Assembly: GCF_004366075.1 (NCBI RefSeq)
Contig: NZ_SODU01000002.1
Coordinates: 1,674,758 to 1,738,757 of the forward strand
Length of the DNA stretch: 64,000 nt
Reading direction: 5' to 3'
DNA from: Kribbella pratensis
Lineage (GTDB): Bacteria > Actinomycetota > Actinomycetes > Propionibacteriales > Kribbellaceae
The position numbers were made by a program, and so were the translations under genes. The notes below the pieces were generated by a model. It saw only the letters and a list, made by a program, of their open reading frames with translations. It made no database searches and was not told the origin of the DNA. Below, in pieces: positions 33,396-41,007 of this stretch (its first letter is position 1; each line of letters starts with the position of its first letter).

Positions 33396-34153
33396 CCGTG
33401 ACAACGCCGAGCGACATCGGCCTGGGGTGCTACGTGTACGGCATCGTGGCCGCGGACCTCGTCGTACCGCCGGACCTCAGAGGTGTCGGTGATCAGCTCG
33501 TCTGCTTGGCCCCGAGCGGCGACGTCGCCGCTGTCATGAGCCTCGTGGACAGCAACGTCGCGCTCGCCGGGCGCGCGGACCTCCTGGCGCACGGCCAGGT
33601 GCTCGACAAGATCGCCGAACTGGGGCCGGTGATCCCGGTCCGGTTCGGATCCGTGCTGGAGAACCGGGAAGCCGTTGCCGGCGATCTGCTGGAACCCGGC
33701 CGCGAACGCTTCCGGGCGATGCTTCGAGATCTCGCCGGTCACGCGCAGTTCGTTGTCCGGGCGCGATACGACGAGAAGCAGGTGCTGACCGAGGTCGTGG
33801 CGGAGAATCCCGAGATCGCCCAGCTTCGCAAGCTCACCCGTGAACAGCCCGAGGATTCGTCGTACGGCGAACGCGTCAGGCTGGGCGAGTTGGTCGCGAA
33901 GGCGCTGGAGACGAAGAGCGCCGCGGACGGGCGCGCCATGCTGCTCGAGATCGAGCGGCACGTGACCGCGCTGAACGTCCGGGAGACCGCCGGAATCAAC
34001 GGCCTGCTCGATGTCGCCGTACTGGTCGAGGACAGCCGCCGTGCGGAGTTCGAGCAGGCGGTCGAGGGCCTGGCGGAGAGGTTCGCCGGTCGAGCCCGGC
34101 TGAAGCTGATCGGGCCGACCGCGCCGTACGACTTCGTGGATACGGAGGAGTGA
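33392..34153 (+). CDS. gvpF: Gas vesicle protein GvpF
   Basis: A 253-residue GvpF/L family protein. It starts after a short leader with CYVYGIV, then the mid-protein LGPVIPVRFGSVLENREAV and the helical QFVVRARYDEKQVL region. GvpF/L proteins bind GvpA monomers during shell nucleation. It starts at GTG overlapping the gvpA stop. Position after gvpA favours GvpF over GvpL. Confidence 0.88.
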   Translation: MTVTTPSDIGLGCYVYGIVAADLVVPPDLRGVGDQLVCLAPSGDVAAVMSLVDSNVALAGRADLLAHGQVLDKIAELGPVIPVRFGSVLENREAVAGDLLEPGRERFRAMLRDLAGHAQFVVRARYDEKQVLTEVVAENPEIAQLRKLTREQPEDSSYGERVRLGELVAKALETKSAADGRAMLLEIERHVTALNVRETAGINGLLDVAVLVEDSRRAEFEQAVEGLAERFAGRARLKLIGPTAPYDFVDTEE

Positions 34154-34389
34154 TGGGCCTGATGACGAACCTGCTGACCCTGCCGCTCGCGCCGGTGCGG
34201 GCCACGATCGCACTGGCCGAGCAGATCCGGCAGCAGGCCGAGGCCGAGTACTACGACCCGGCCCGGATCCGTCTGCAGCTCGAGCAGATCGACACGCTCA
34301 GGGAGAACGGTGAGATCGATCCGGACGTGGCCGCGGCCTGGGAGGACGAACTGGTCAGCCGGCTCTACCAACCGCGCGAGGAGACCTGA
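34153..34389 (+). CDS. gvpG: Gas vesicle protein GvpG
   Basis: A 78-residue helical protein with the GvpG pattern LLTLPLAPVRATIALAEQIR, then EQIDTLRENGEID and EDELVSRL. GvpG is an accessory assembly factor interacting with GvpF/L. The ATG at 34153 shares one base with the gvpF stop; a GTG three bases earlier is possible. Confidence 0.88.
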   Translation: MGLMTNLLTLPLAPVRATIALAEQIRQQAEAEYYDPARIRLQLEQIDTLRENGEIDPDVAAAWEDELVSRLYQPREET

Positions 34390-34395
34390 GCACTG

Positions 34396-34770
34396 ATGGC
34401 AACCCCGAGGAAGTCCACCCAGAGCCGTACGACGAGGCAGCCGGAAAAGGGACGTACGACGGCCAAGCGGGCGACCTCGCCCGGTGCGTCGCAGAACGGG
34501 CAGCGCCCGTCACCGCCGCAGTCGTTGCGGAACGTCGCGCTCATGGCCGCCAGAGAACTGGCGCAGCTGATCGGACATGATCCGGAAGGAATCGTGGCTG
34601 TCGAGAAGCGCGACGAGGGCTGGCTCGTCCAGGTCGAGGTGGTCGAGGCGCACCGGATCCCGGCAACGACCGACATCCTCGCCGTGTACGAGGTCGAGGT
34701 CGACGCCGACGGCGGCGTGACCGGGTACCGGCGCAAGGACCGTTATGTCCGCGGGCGAGTCCAGGAGTAG
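34396..34770 (+). CDS. gvpO: Gas vesicle protein GvpO
   Basis: A 124-residue protein. The basic, disordered N-terminus (Lys/Arg/Thr) is followed by the conserved GvpO domain: LIGHDPEGIVAVEKRDEGWL, then EAHRIPATTDILAVYEVEVD and YRRKDRYVRGR. GvpO is required for gas vesicle formation in haloarchaea and conserved in actinobacterial clusters. It follows gvpG by six bases. Confidence 0.88.
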   Translation: MATPRKSTQSRTTRQPEKGRTTAKRATSPGASQNGQRPSPPQSLRNVALMAARELAQLIGHDPEGIVAVEKRDEGWLVQVEVVEAHRIPATTDILAVYEVEVDADGGVTGYRRKDRYVRGRVQE

Positions 34771-34774
34771 CGCG

Positions 34775-35107
34775 ATGAGCGAACCTACGATCTCTTCTCG
34801 CCGTGGCGCGTTCGACCGCTACGGATCCACGTCGCCGGCATCGCGTCCGGATGGCCTCGCCGACATCCTCGAGCGGGTCCTCGACAAGGGCATCATCATC
34901 GCCGGTGACATCAGGGTGAACCTGCTCGACATCGAACTCCTGACCATCAAGATCCGCCTGTTGATCGTCTCTGTCGACAAAGCGATGGAGATGGGCATCG
35001 ACTGGTGGCGGCACGATCCGATGCTGTCCACCGACGCTCAGGCGCTGGCCGACGAGAACCGGAAACTGCGCGAACGTGTCGAGGAGCTGGAGCGCGATGG
35101 TGAGTGA
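34775..35107 (+). CDS. gvpJ: Gas vesicle protein GvpJ
   Basis: A 110-residue GvpA paralogue: GLADILERVLDKGIIIAGDI, RVNLLDIELLTIKIRLLIVS, then MEMGIDWWRHDPMLS and a helical tail KLRERVEELE. GvpJ is a minor shell component shaping the vesicle ends. The ATG at 34775 has GGAG overlapping the gvpO stop; the longer frame overlaps gvpO. Confidence 0.88.
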   Translation: MSEPTISSRRGAFDRYGSTSPASRPDGLADILERVLDKGIIIAGDIRVNLLDIELLTIKIRLLIVSVDKAMEMGIDWWRHDPMLSTDAQALADENRKLRERVEELERDGE

Positions 35108-35861
35108 ATCCGGCACCTATGTGTACGCCGTGGGGCGGAACCTCGACGAGGAGGTGCTGTCCGGGCTGGAGGGCGTCGGCGGCTCCTCGGTCCGGATGAT
35201 CAGTCACCGCGAGCTGACCGCCGTCGTGAGCACCGTCGACCTCGAGGAGTTCGGCGAGGCCGCCTTGCGCCGCAACCTCGAGGTTCTGGCCTGGGTGGAG
35301 GAGACCGCCCGCAGACACGACGAGGTCGTTCGGCGGGCGGCGGCGATCACCACCGCGCTCGCGCCGTTCCGGTTGGTCACGATCTATCGTTCGGACGACG
35401 CGGCGTGCGACCGCATCGAGGAGTTGTACGACGACCTCGTCCTGGTGCTGGACCGGGTCGACCGGCGCAGCGAGTGGAGTGTCAAGGTGTTCTGCCGCGC
35501 CCGGTCGGTGCCGTCGGCAACTGTCGAGGCAGCGAGTTCGGGTGTTGCCTACCTGGAGCGGCGCAGGGCCGAGATCCGTGATCGGCAACAAGCGGCCGGC
35601 GAGCAGCAGATGCTGGCCGACCAGCTCTTCTGGGACCTGGTGCCCGGTGCGGCCGCGACCAGGCGGCTTCCTCCTCAGGACCAGAAGCTGACCGGTCGCC
35701 GGGAGCCGATGGCGCTGAACGCTTCGTTCCTCGTCGACGACGAGCACAGCACCGACTTCTTCGAGCTGGTGAACGAGACGCGAGCCAGGTACCCGTCGCT
35801 CGACATCGAGGTGAACGGACCTTGGCCGCCGTACTCCTTCGCAGTACTGGACAAGCCATGA
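35097..35861 (+). CDS. gvpL: Gas vesicle protein GvpL
   Basis: A 254-residue GvpF/L family protein: TYVYAVGRNLDEEVLSG, then ITTALAPFRLVTIYRSDD and the C-terminal NASFLVDDEHSTDFFELVNE followed by NGPWPPYSFA. It probably acts as a hub among accessory proteins. The ATG at 35097 overlaps gvpJ by 11 bases. Confidence 0.88.
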   Translation: MVSESGTYVYAVGRNLDEEVLSGLEGVGGSSVRMISHRELTAVVSTVDLEEFGEAALRRNLEVLAWVEETARRHDEVVRRAAAITTALAPFRLVTIYRSDDAACDRIEELYDDLVLVLDRVDRRSEWSVKVFCRARSVPSATVEAASSGVAYLERRRAEIRDRQQAAGEQQMLADQLFWDLVPGAAATRRLPPQDQKLTGRREPMALNASFLVDDEHSTDFFELVNETRARYPSLDIEVNGPWPPYSFAVLDKP

Positions 35862-36043
35862 CCGTTCAGACCCATACGGCGGTGACGACGGAGCCCAGCC
35901 TGGTCGACCTGCTCGACCGGTTGCTCGGCAAAGGCGTCGTGGTCACCGGTGATGTCGTCGTCTCGCTGGCCGGGGTCGACCTGGTCCGCATCCAGCTGTC
36001 AGCCGTCATCGGCTCGGTGCGCAAGGAGATGGGGAACCTATGA
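35858..36043 (+). CDS. gvpS: Gas vesicle protein GvpS
   Basis: A 61-residue GvpA-family protein: SLVDLLDRLLGKGVVVTGDV, VVSLAGVDLVRIQLSAVIGS. Short GvpA-like proteins after gvpL are called GvpS in Streptomyces clusters. It overlaps gvpL (ATGA) and gvpK by four bases, indicating strict co-translation. Confidence 0.85.
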   Translation: MTVQTHTAVTTEPSLVDLLDRLLGKGVVVTGDVVVSLAGVDLVRIQLSAVIGSVRKEMGNL

Positions 36044-36333
36044 CTGAACCTCTGCTGCCGCTGACCGATCGGATCGAGGCCAACGCCGACACCGTCGAAC
36101 GCGAGCTGCTCAAGCTCGTGCTGACGATCGTCGAGCTGGTCCGCCAGTTGATGGAACGGCAGGCGATCCGCCGGATGGACGAAGGTGACCTCAGTACGGC
36201 GCAGGTCGAGGAGCTCGGGCTCGGCCTGATGCGACTCGAAGATGCGATGACCGCTCTGCGTGAGCAGTTCGGTCTGAGCGCGTCCGATCTCAACATCGAT
36301 CTCGGTCCGCTCGGTTCTCTCCTGCCTGAATAG
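36040..36333 (+). CDS. gvpK: Gas vesicle protein GvpK
   Basis: A 97-residue helical protein with the GvpK pattern RELLKLVLTIVELVRQLMER then QAIRRMDEGDLSTAQVEELG and LRLEDAM-like helices, ending DLNIDLGPLGSLLP. It is an accessory assembly factor and closes the recognisable gvp series. Confidence 0.88.
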   Translation: MTEPLLPLTDRIEANADTVERELLKLVLTIVELVRQLMERQAIRRMDEGDLSTAQVEELGLGLMRLEDAMTALREQFGLSASDLNIDLGPLGSLLPE

Positions 36334-36341
36334 GTCTGGAC

Positions 36342-36722
36342 GTGGTGATGATGAAAGTACTTCGAGGACTCGGCGCGGCGCTGGTGTGGCTGCTCGCGAC
36401 GGTCGTGATGATCCTGGCGGCGGTGCTCTGCGTCACCGTGGTTCTGCTACCGCTCGGACTACCCCTGATGGCGCTCGGGCTCCGCCTCTACGGGTACGGC
36501 GTACAGATCCTGGTTCCGGGGGCGCCGGAGGTGAAACGCGGGATGCGCAAGCGGCTCGGCCTGCGTGCGCACGGGGACGTCCGCGGTGACGTCAAGCGTG
36601 CGGGCAAGCGGGGCAAGAAGTCCGGCCGGAAATTGCGGAAGAAGGCCGGCGATGCGGTTGACGACGCCGGCAAGGCCGGCCATCGCGGCCGCAAGCGTCT
36701 CGCCGGTGTGTTCGGAGGCTGA
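36342..36722 (+). CDS. Small membrane protein with Lys-rich tail
   Basis: About 126 residues: two hydrophobic helices (ALVWLLATVVMILAAVLCVT; LLPLGLPLMALGLRLYGYGV) and a basic C-terminus rich in Lys/Arg/Gly (KRGKKSGRKLRKKAGD). GTG at 36342 or ATG at 36348/36351 could be used; no strong ribosome site. The family is unknown. Co-directional and close to gvpK, it may belong to the gvp transcript. Confidence 0.6.
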   Translation: MVMMKVLRGLGAALVWLLATVVMILAAVLCVTVVLLPLGLPLMALGLRLYGYGVQILVPGAPEVKRGMRKRLGLRAHGDVRGDVKRAGKRGKKSGRKLRKKAGDAVDDAGKAGHRGRKRLAGVFGG

Positions 36723-37108
36723 TGATGAAGCTCTTGATGAGACTGGTCGTGAACGCCGTCGCGCTGGCTGTCGCGGCGTGGCTACTGAAGGGCATCGCGT
36801 TCAGCGGTTCGAGCACCACGAGCAAGGTGATCACGCTGGTCGTGGTCGCGGCGATCTTCGGGCTGGTCAACGCGCTCATCAAACCGCTGGCCACGATCCT
36901 GTCGCTGCCGTTCATCGTGCTGACGCTCGGCTTGCTGATCTTCGTGATCAACGCGCTGATGCTGCTGCTCACGTCCTGGATCAGTGACGGCCTCGACATC
37001 CCGTTCACGGTGGACGGCTTCGGAACGGCGCTGATCGGCGCGCTGATCGTCACCGTCGTCAGTTGGCTGATGAACGTCGTACTGCCGGACAAGCTCGAGA
37101 CGGACTGA
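36722..37108 (+). CDS. Phage holin family 4 / YvlD-like membrane protein
   Basis: A 128-residue protein with four hydrophobic helices and the family pattern LLKGIAFSG, FGLVNALIKPLATILSLPF, TLGLLIFVINALMLLLTSWI. Despite the holin name, chromosomal YvlD-type members are linked to envelope stress. The ATG overlaps the preceding stop, so the two are coupled. Confidence 0.8.
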   Translation: MMKLLMRLVVNAVALAVAAWLLKGIAFSGSSTTSKVITLVVVAAIFGLVNALIKPLATILSLPFIVLTLGLLIFVINALMLLLTSWISDGLDIPFTVDGFGTALIGALIVTVVSWLMNVVLPDKLETD

Positions 37109-37126
37109 TCGGAAGGAACCGGAAGA

Positions 37127-37945
37127 ATGAACCTGACCCAATCATGGAACGACGCGGTAGGTGCGATCATCACGTTCCTGCCGAAGTTCGTACTGTTCCT
37201 CGTCATCCTCTTCATCGGATGGCTCATCGCCACGGCGCTGCGCAAGGTCGTCAACGTAGTGCTCGGTCGAGTGGGCTTCGACCGCGCTGTCGAGCGCGGC
37301 GGTGTCGGACGGGCGCTCGCGCAGTCGAAGTACGACGCCAGCGGCCTGATCGCAGCACTCGTCTACTACGCCGTACTGCTGATCGCGCTGCAGTTCGCCT
37401 TCGGCGTCTTCGGTCCGAACCCGGTCAGCGACCTGCTGGCGGCGATCGTCGCGTGGCTGCCGAGAGCGGTGGTGGCCATCGTCATCGTGGTCGTGGCGGC
37501 CGCGATCGCGAACGCGCTGCGCGACCTCGTCGGGAGCGCGTTGTCGGGACTCAGCTACGGCCAGTTGATCGCCAAGGTGGTGCAGATCTTTGTCATCGCC
37601 CTCGGCGTCATCGCGGCGCTGAACCAGATCGGGGTCGCGACGGCGGTGACCACTCCGGTGCTGATCGCGGTCCTCGCGACGGTCGGCGGCGTCATCGTCG
37701 TCGGTATGGGCGGCGGGATGATCCGGCCGATGCAACGCCGCTGGGAGCGCTGGCTGGATCGCGCCGAGCAGGACTTCCCGAACGCGCGAGCCCGCGAGGA
37801 GGCCTACCAGCGAGGCCGGGAGGATGCTGAGCGCAGCCAGTGGCAGACGGAGCCCGGAGAGTCGTCGACCATGGGGCTGACGGGCGACCCCCTTGGCGGT
37901 ACTCGCCGGTCCACGCCGCCGCCGCGAAGCGACGGCACCACCTGA
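37127..37945 (+). CDS. Mechanosensitive-channel-like TM-helix-repeat protein
   Basis: A 272-residue protein with about five membrane segments and the conserved TM-helix repeats of MscS-related proteins: LPKFVLFLVILFIGWLIATA, then LRKVVNVVLGRVGFDRAVER, repeated as LPRAVVAIVIVVVAAAIANA with LRDLVGSAL. It lacks the soluble MscS beta domain; the tail is charged. GGAAGGAACCGGAAG precedes the ATG. Located after the gas vesicle genes, it could answer turgor, but this is inference. Confidence 0.75.
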   Translation: MNLTQSWNDAVGAIITFLPKFVLFLVILFIGWLIATALRKVVNVVLGRVGFDRAVERGGVGRALAQSKYDASGLIAALVYYAVLLIALQFAFGVFGPNPVSDLLAAIVAWLPRAVVAIVIVVVAAAIANALRDLVGSALSGLSYGQLIAKVVQIFVIALGVIAALNQIGVATAVTTPVLIAVLATVGGVIVVGMGGGMIRPMQRRWERWLDRAEQDFPNARAREEAYQRGREDAERSQWQTEPGESSTMGLTGDPLGGTRRSTPPPRSDGTT

Positions 37946-37969
37946 TCGAGGGGCCAGGTGCATCTGTGG

Positions 37970-38016
37970 GAAGCGTCCCTGAGCGCCATGCTCGACTGTG
38001 CGCCCAGGGACGCTTC
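37970..38016 (+). terminator. Hairpin terminator ending the gas vesicle region
   Basis: A perfect 12-bp stem GAAGCGTCCCTG / CAGGGACGCTTC with a 23-nt loop lies between the rightward channel gene and the leftward DUF6401-like gene. It could serve both directions. Confidence 0.65.
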
Positions 38017-38020
38017 GTGC

Positions 38021-38365
38021 TCAGAGCCGGGGGAGATCCTGGAGTCCGGAGCGAAGGTCGGACGCCGCCAGACTCGCGGTGGCCAGCAACCGGACCGTCA
38101 CCCAGTCGTCGCTCCCCGCGATGCGTTCGAATCGCCAACCACGTTCAGCTGCCGAGTCCTGCACACCCCGTGCGTACGCCGCCAGCTCGACCGGGCCCGC
38201 TGATCCGACCGTCAGACCGAGGATGTCGCGAACAGCGGCGGCATGCTGATCGATCGCTGCCTGCAGGCCCGGACGGCGGACGTTCAGCCTCTCGAGAAGA
38301 CGACCGCGTAACGTCGTCAGCTCTCGTTTGGCAGATGCCTCTCGAATGATCCTCAGCCACGCCAT
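38021..38365 (-). CDS. DUF6401-like protein
   Basis: A 114-residue helical protein: AWLRIIREASAKRELTTLRG, then PGLQAAIDQHAAAVRDILGL and ELAAYARGVQDSAAERGWRF. The DQHAAAVRD block is typical of DUF6401, a family met near natural-product genes in actinobacteria, function unknown. It stands alone and converges on the gas vesicle region. Confidence 0.6.
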   Translation of the reverse strand: MAWLRIIREASAKRELTTLRGRLLERLNVRRPGLQAAIDQHAAAVRDILGLTVGSAGPVELAAYARGVQDSAAERGWRFERIAGSDDWVTVRLLATASLAASDLRSGLQDLPRL

Positions 38366-38440
38366 GACTCAATAGATTAAGGCATGGTGGCCGATGTCCG
38401 CGGGTACCGGCTAAACACCGCTGCTGCGGAAGGAGTCATC

Positions 38441-38716
38441 ATGCCTGACGATTCACTGGGCGACAAGCTCGGACGACAGGTCAAGAACATCAAAGGTGGA
38501 CTGAAGGACGTCGCGCACGCGTTCACGGACGCGGATCCGGAACGCCGCACCGACGCGATGGCCGGGCGGGTCACCGGCATGAGGTCACGCACTTCCTCCA
38601 ACGCCCGGGAAGGCATGTCGAAGGACGAGCTGTACGCCGAAGCCAAGCGCCTGGGCATCAAGGGACGCTCGAAAATGACGAAGGAAGAGCTTCTGCGCGC
38701 CGTTCGACGCGCCTGA
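38441..38716 (+). CDS. Small protein with Rho-N/SAP-like C-terminus
   Basis: A 91-residue protein. The N-terminal half is polar (LGDKLGRQVKNIKGGLKDVA). The C-terminal SKDELYAEAKRLGIKGRSKM then TKEELLRAVRR matches the helix-extended-helix of Rho N-terminal/SAP-type nucleic-acid-binding domains. GGAAGGAG precedes the ATG at 38441. It is probably a small DNA- or RNA-binding factor. Confidence 0.65.
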   Translation: MPDDSLGDKLGRQVKNIKGGLKDVAHAFTDADPERRTDAMAGRVTGMRSRTSSNAREGMSKDELYAEAKRLGIKGRSKMTKEELLRAVRRA

Positions 38717-38724
38717 CCCGTCCT

Positions 38725-39333
38725 GTGTCTCGCCGGCCACGTCGAGTGAAGAAGTACCGAGTTGTGTGGCAGAGCAGTTGCGGCATCTGCCTTGGTGCCG
38801 GAGTCGCGGCTGCGGTTGTAGTGCTGCCCCTCGCGTTGTGGATTCTGGTGGGCGTCGTGTGGGCTGCGATGGCGTCGACGGTCGCGTACGCCGCCAGAAC
38901 CAGCGAGCCGGCCACAGTAGGCCCACCTGGACGGTGGGTGTGGATCATCACGCTTGGGTGCGCTGCGTACCTGGCGACATCGGCATTTGCGACGTCTGTA
39001 GGTGCCGCTGCATTCCTCCCGGTGTTGGCGGCGGGAGCATCGGCGCCGTCTGCGGTGCGCTGGTACCTACGTCTGCTGAGTCAGGCAGGCTTTTCACAGC
39101 CGCTCAGGGCGATGGGTATGGACGAGCTGTGTCGGCGGTGGCTGGACAGTGACGGCGCGCTGACCCATGCAGGATCGGACCGAGCCCGACTTCGAATCAT
39201 CAACTCCAGACAGCAGTGCCTCGACGAACTGGAGCGGCGTGATCCCGAAGCCTTCCAGGCCTGGCTCGATTCCCCGCCCGGTACTGGCATAGATCCGCGC
39301 CGGTTCTTCACGGACCACGGCAGTCGGGGATGA
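38725..39333 (+). CDS. Membrane protein with conserved C-terminal helical domain
   Basis: A 202-residue protein from a GTG. Three to four hydrophobic segments lie in residues 15-110, followed by a soluble helical part MDELCRRWLDSDGAL and RQQCLDELERRDPEAFQAWL then GTGIDPRRFF. The C-terminal pattern recurs in many actinobacterial hypothetical proteins. It starts eight bases after the preceding stop. The function is unknown. Confidence 0.6.
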   Translation: MSRRPRRVKKYRVVWQSSCGICLGAGVAAAVVVLPLALWILVGVVWAAMASTVAYAARTSEPATVGPPGRWVWIITLGCAAYLATSAFATSVGAAAFLPVLAAGASAPSAVRWYLRLLSQAGFSQPLRAMGMDELCRRWLDSDGALTHAGSDRARLRIINSRQQCLDELERRDPEAFQAWLDSPPGTGIDPRRFFTDHGSRG

Positions 39334-39334
39334 C

Positions 39335-39547
39335 TCAGGAGGTCTGGAACCGCGGACTGTGATCGTGCTTGCAGCAGATCAGTTCCTCGACGAGGTCGCC
39401 GGCACCAGAGACCCCCAGCGGACGCGAGTGCGTGGCGCTACGGACGCATCCAGGATGCACGCAGTACGCCGTACTGTCGGGGACACAGGCCGCATGCCTG
39501 GACCAAGGGAGCCTCAACCTTGTCATCGGTGCCACATCCTTCATCAC
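39335..39547 (-). CDS. Possible small zinc-binding protein
   Basis: A minus-strand ORF of up to 70 residues whose core YCVHPGCVRSATHSRPLGVS and ELICCKHDHS gives a C-x4-C...H...CC-x-H arrangement like small actinobacterial Zn proteins (CxHPxC...C..H). The start is ambiguous (ATG at 39547 or ATG at 39526). No other gene is visible in 39334-39732. Confidence 0.4.
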   Translation of the reverse strand: MMKDVAPMTRLRLPWSRHAACVPDSTAYCVHPGCVRSATHSRPLGVSGAGDLVEELICCKHDHSPRFQTS

Positions 39548-39732
39548 TCAGGCCCGCTCCTCCTGTCGGTACCCGTTGGCGATAGAGCGAATCCCTGCTC
39601 TGGAACGCGTTACGGCGTTTGCGTGCGGGTACCTGAGGGCGTGGTCCACAACACGGAAGCACTGGGGAGCGGCTTACTTCCGGACGGTCAAGAAGCGGCC
39701 TGGAATTGTGACCTTGCAGCAGGAGGTTGTCG

Positions 39733-40080
39733 ATGTACCAGGAGCGGACAGTCAAGTCCTCACAGGAAGAGCCCGTCATCGATGTGGAGTGGTTCCGTCG
39801 GGAGCTGCATCAGGAGCGCCAGTTTCGGCTCGAGCAACTGACCCAACTGTCCTACGAGACGGCAGCGCCGTGCCCACATGCGGTGGCGGAGGTGCAAGCC
39901 GCGCTGAAGGCCGGTGCGAGGCGGGCCCTGGCGGAAATCGAGGCGGCGCTCATCCGCCTCTCCCGAGGCACCTTCGGCGCCTGCGAGGTCTGCGGAGAAG
40001 TGATGGCCATGCACCGGCTAGAGGCAATACCCACCACCAGGCTCTGCCTACGCTGCGAACACCGCCGGCGTTCCAGGTGA
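39733..40080 (+). CDS. TraR/DksA-type zinc-finger protein
   Basis: A 115-residue protein. Two helices form a coiled coil (residues 20-85), ending in a zinc finger of the DksA/TraR type: FGACEVCGEVMAMHRLEAIP, then TTRLCLRCE. Such proteins bind RNA polymerase through the secondary channel. AGGAGG at 39721-39726 sets the ATG at 39733. Confidence 0.8.
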   Translation: MYQERTVKSSQEEPVIDVEWFRRELHQERQFRLEQLTQLSYETAAPCPHAVAEVQAALKAGARRALAEIEAALIRLSRGTFGACEVCGEVMAMHRLEAIPTTRLCLRCEHRRRSR

Positions 40081-40194
40081 ACTGATCGTTTGATCGTCGA
40101 TCCGCGGAATACAACGGTTCGGATCGTGGTCGGTGGTGCGGAATCGGGCCCGAGGTGGGTACCGAAGCTGCACCGTTCTGTCTGGAGGCTTGTC

Positions 40195-40998
40195 ATGAGT
40201 GAGGATGCAGAGCTGGTTCCGCTGTCGGACGAGGAACTGAATGCTCAGGTCGGCAGTGTGTTGCCCGACAAGGAGGTCGTTTCGATCCTCGACCTCAACG
40301 TCGACCTCGCGCTCGCCATCGACGCCGCGGCACCGATCGAGTTGGCTGTGGCCGCGAACGCGAACGTCGCCGCGCCGATCGACGCCGCGGTCGGCACGAA
40401 CATCCTGTCCAGTGGCTCCGAGGCCCAGGCACTGGCCGATCAAGGTGTGCTGATCACGCAGGGCATCGATGCGGACGCGACCGCGCACGCGGTCCAGGTC
40501 AGCGGGATCGATCAGTCCGACGACGTGGTCGATGCCGGGTCCTCGACCCCGGTGGAGAGCGGCGCGCCAGATGACGTGTCCAGTGGAGGTTCTGAGCCTG
40601 CGGGTGGCCCGACCGCCGCTGGAACCGAAACGCCGACGGAGTCGAGCACCGGATCAGCTGATGAGCCGAGTACCACCGCCGAAACAGCCGGCGAGGAGCA
40701 GGCCGCAGTTGTGCCGGGAACCGGGTTGGAGACGCCTGACACCAGCCAACTGCTGAACGGCAGCCTCCTCGATGTCAACGTGAACGTCGATGCCGATGTC
40801 GACCTGGCCGCTCCGATCGCCGGCGCAGTCGCGGCGAACGCGAACGTGGCGGCGCCGATCGACGCTGCAGTGGCGGCGAACGTGGGCTCTGTCGACAGCC
40901 AGGCGGTGGCAGTCGCGCAGCAGGACGCCATCATCAATCAGGACATCACCGGCTCGGCGACCGCCGACGCCGAGCAGACCTCCGACATCGAGCAGTAG
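40195..40998 (+). CDS. Low-complexity protein with duplicated ANANVAAPIDAA units
   Basis: A 267-residue acidic protein. It begins with a short polar head (EDAELVPLSDEELNAQVGSV). Two copies of a roughly 65-residue unit with ELAVAANANVAAPIDAAV and AGAVAANANVAAPIDAAV are separated by a Ser/Thr/Pro/Gly linker. No signal peptide or TM segment was seen. TGGAGG precedes the ATG. It lies nine bases before an M50 protease gene whose C-terminal module is rich in similar short beta-like runs. It may be the substrate or partner of that protease. Confidence 0.6.
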   Translation: MSEDAELVPLSDEELNAQVGSVLPDKEVVSILDLNVDLALAIDAAAPIELAVAANANVAAPIDAAVGTNILSSGSEAQALADQGVLITQGIDADATAHAVQVSGIDQSDDVVDAGSSTPVESGAPDDVSSGGSEPAGGPTAAGTETPTESSTGSADEPSTTAETAGEEQAAVVPGTGLETPDTSQLLNGSLLDVNVNVDADVDLAAPIAGAVAANANVAAPIDAAVAANVGSVDSQAVAVAQQDAIINQDITGSATADAEQTSDIEQ

Positions 40999-41007
40999 CC
41001 CGGACCA

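Noticed and set aside
31734..33404. 556-codon minus-strand ORF with long Val/Leu/Phe runs resembling membrane helices
   Set aside because: It is the complement of GAG/GAC acidic repeats (read as CTC/GTC), so the hydrophobic look is an artefact.
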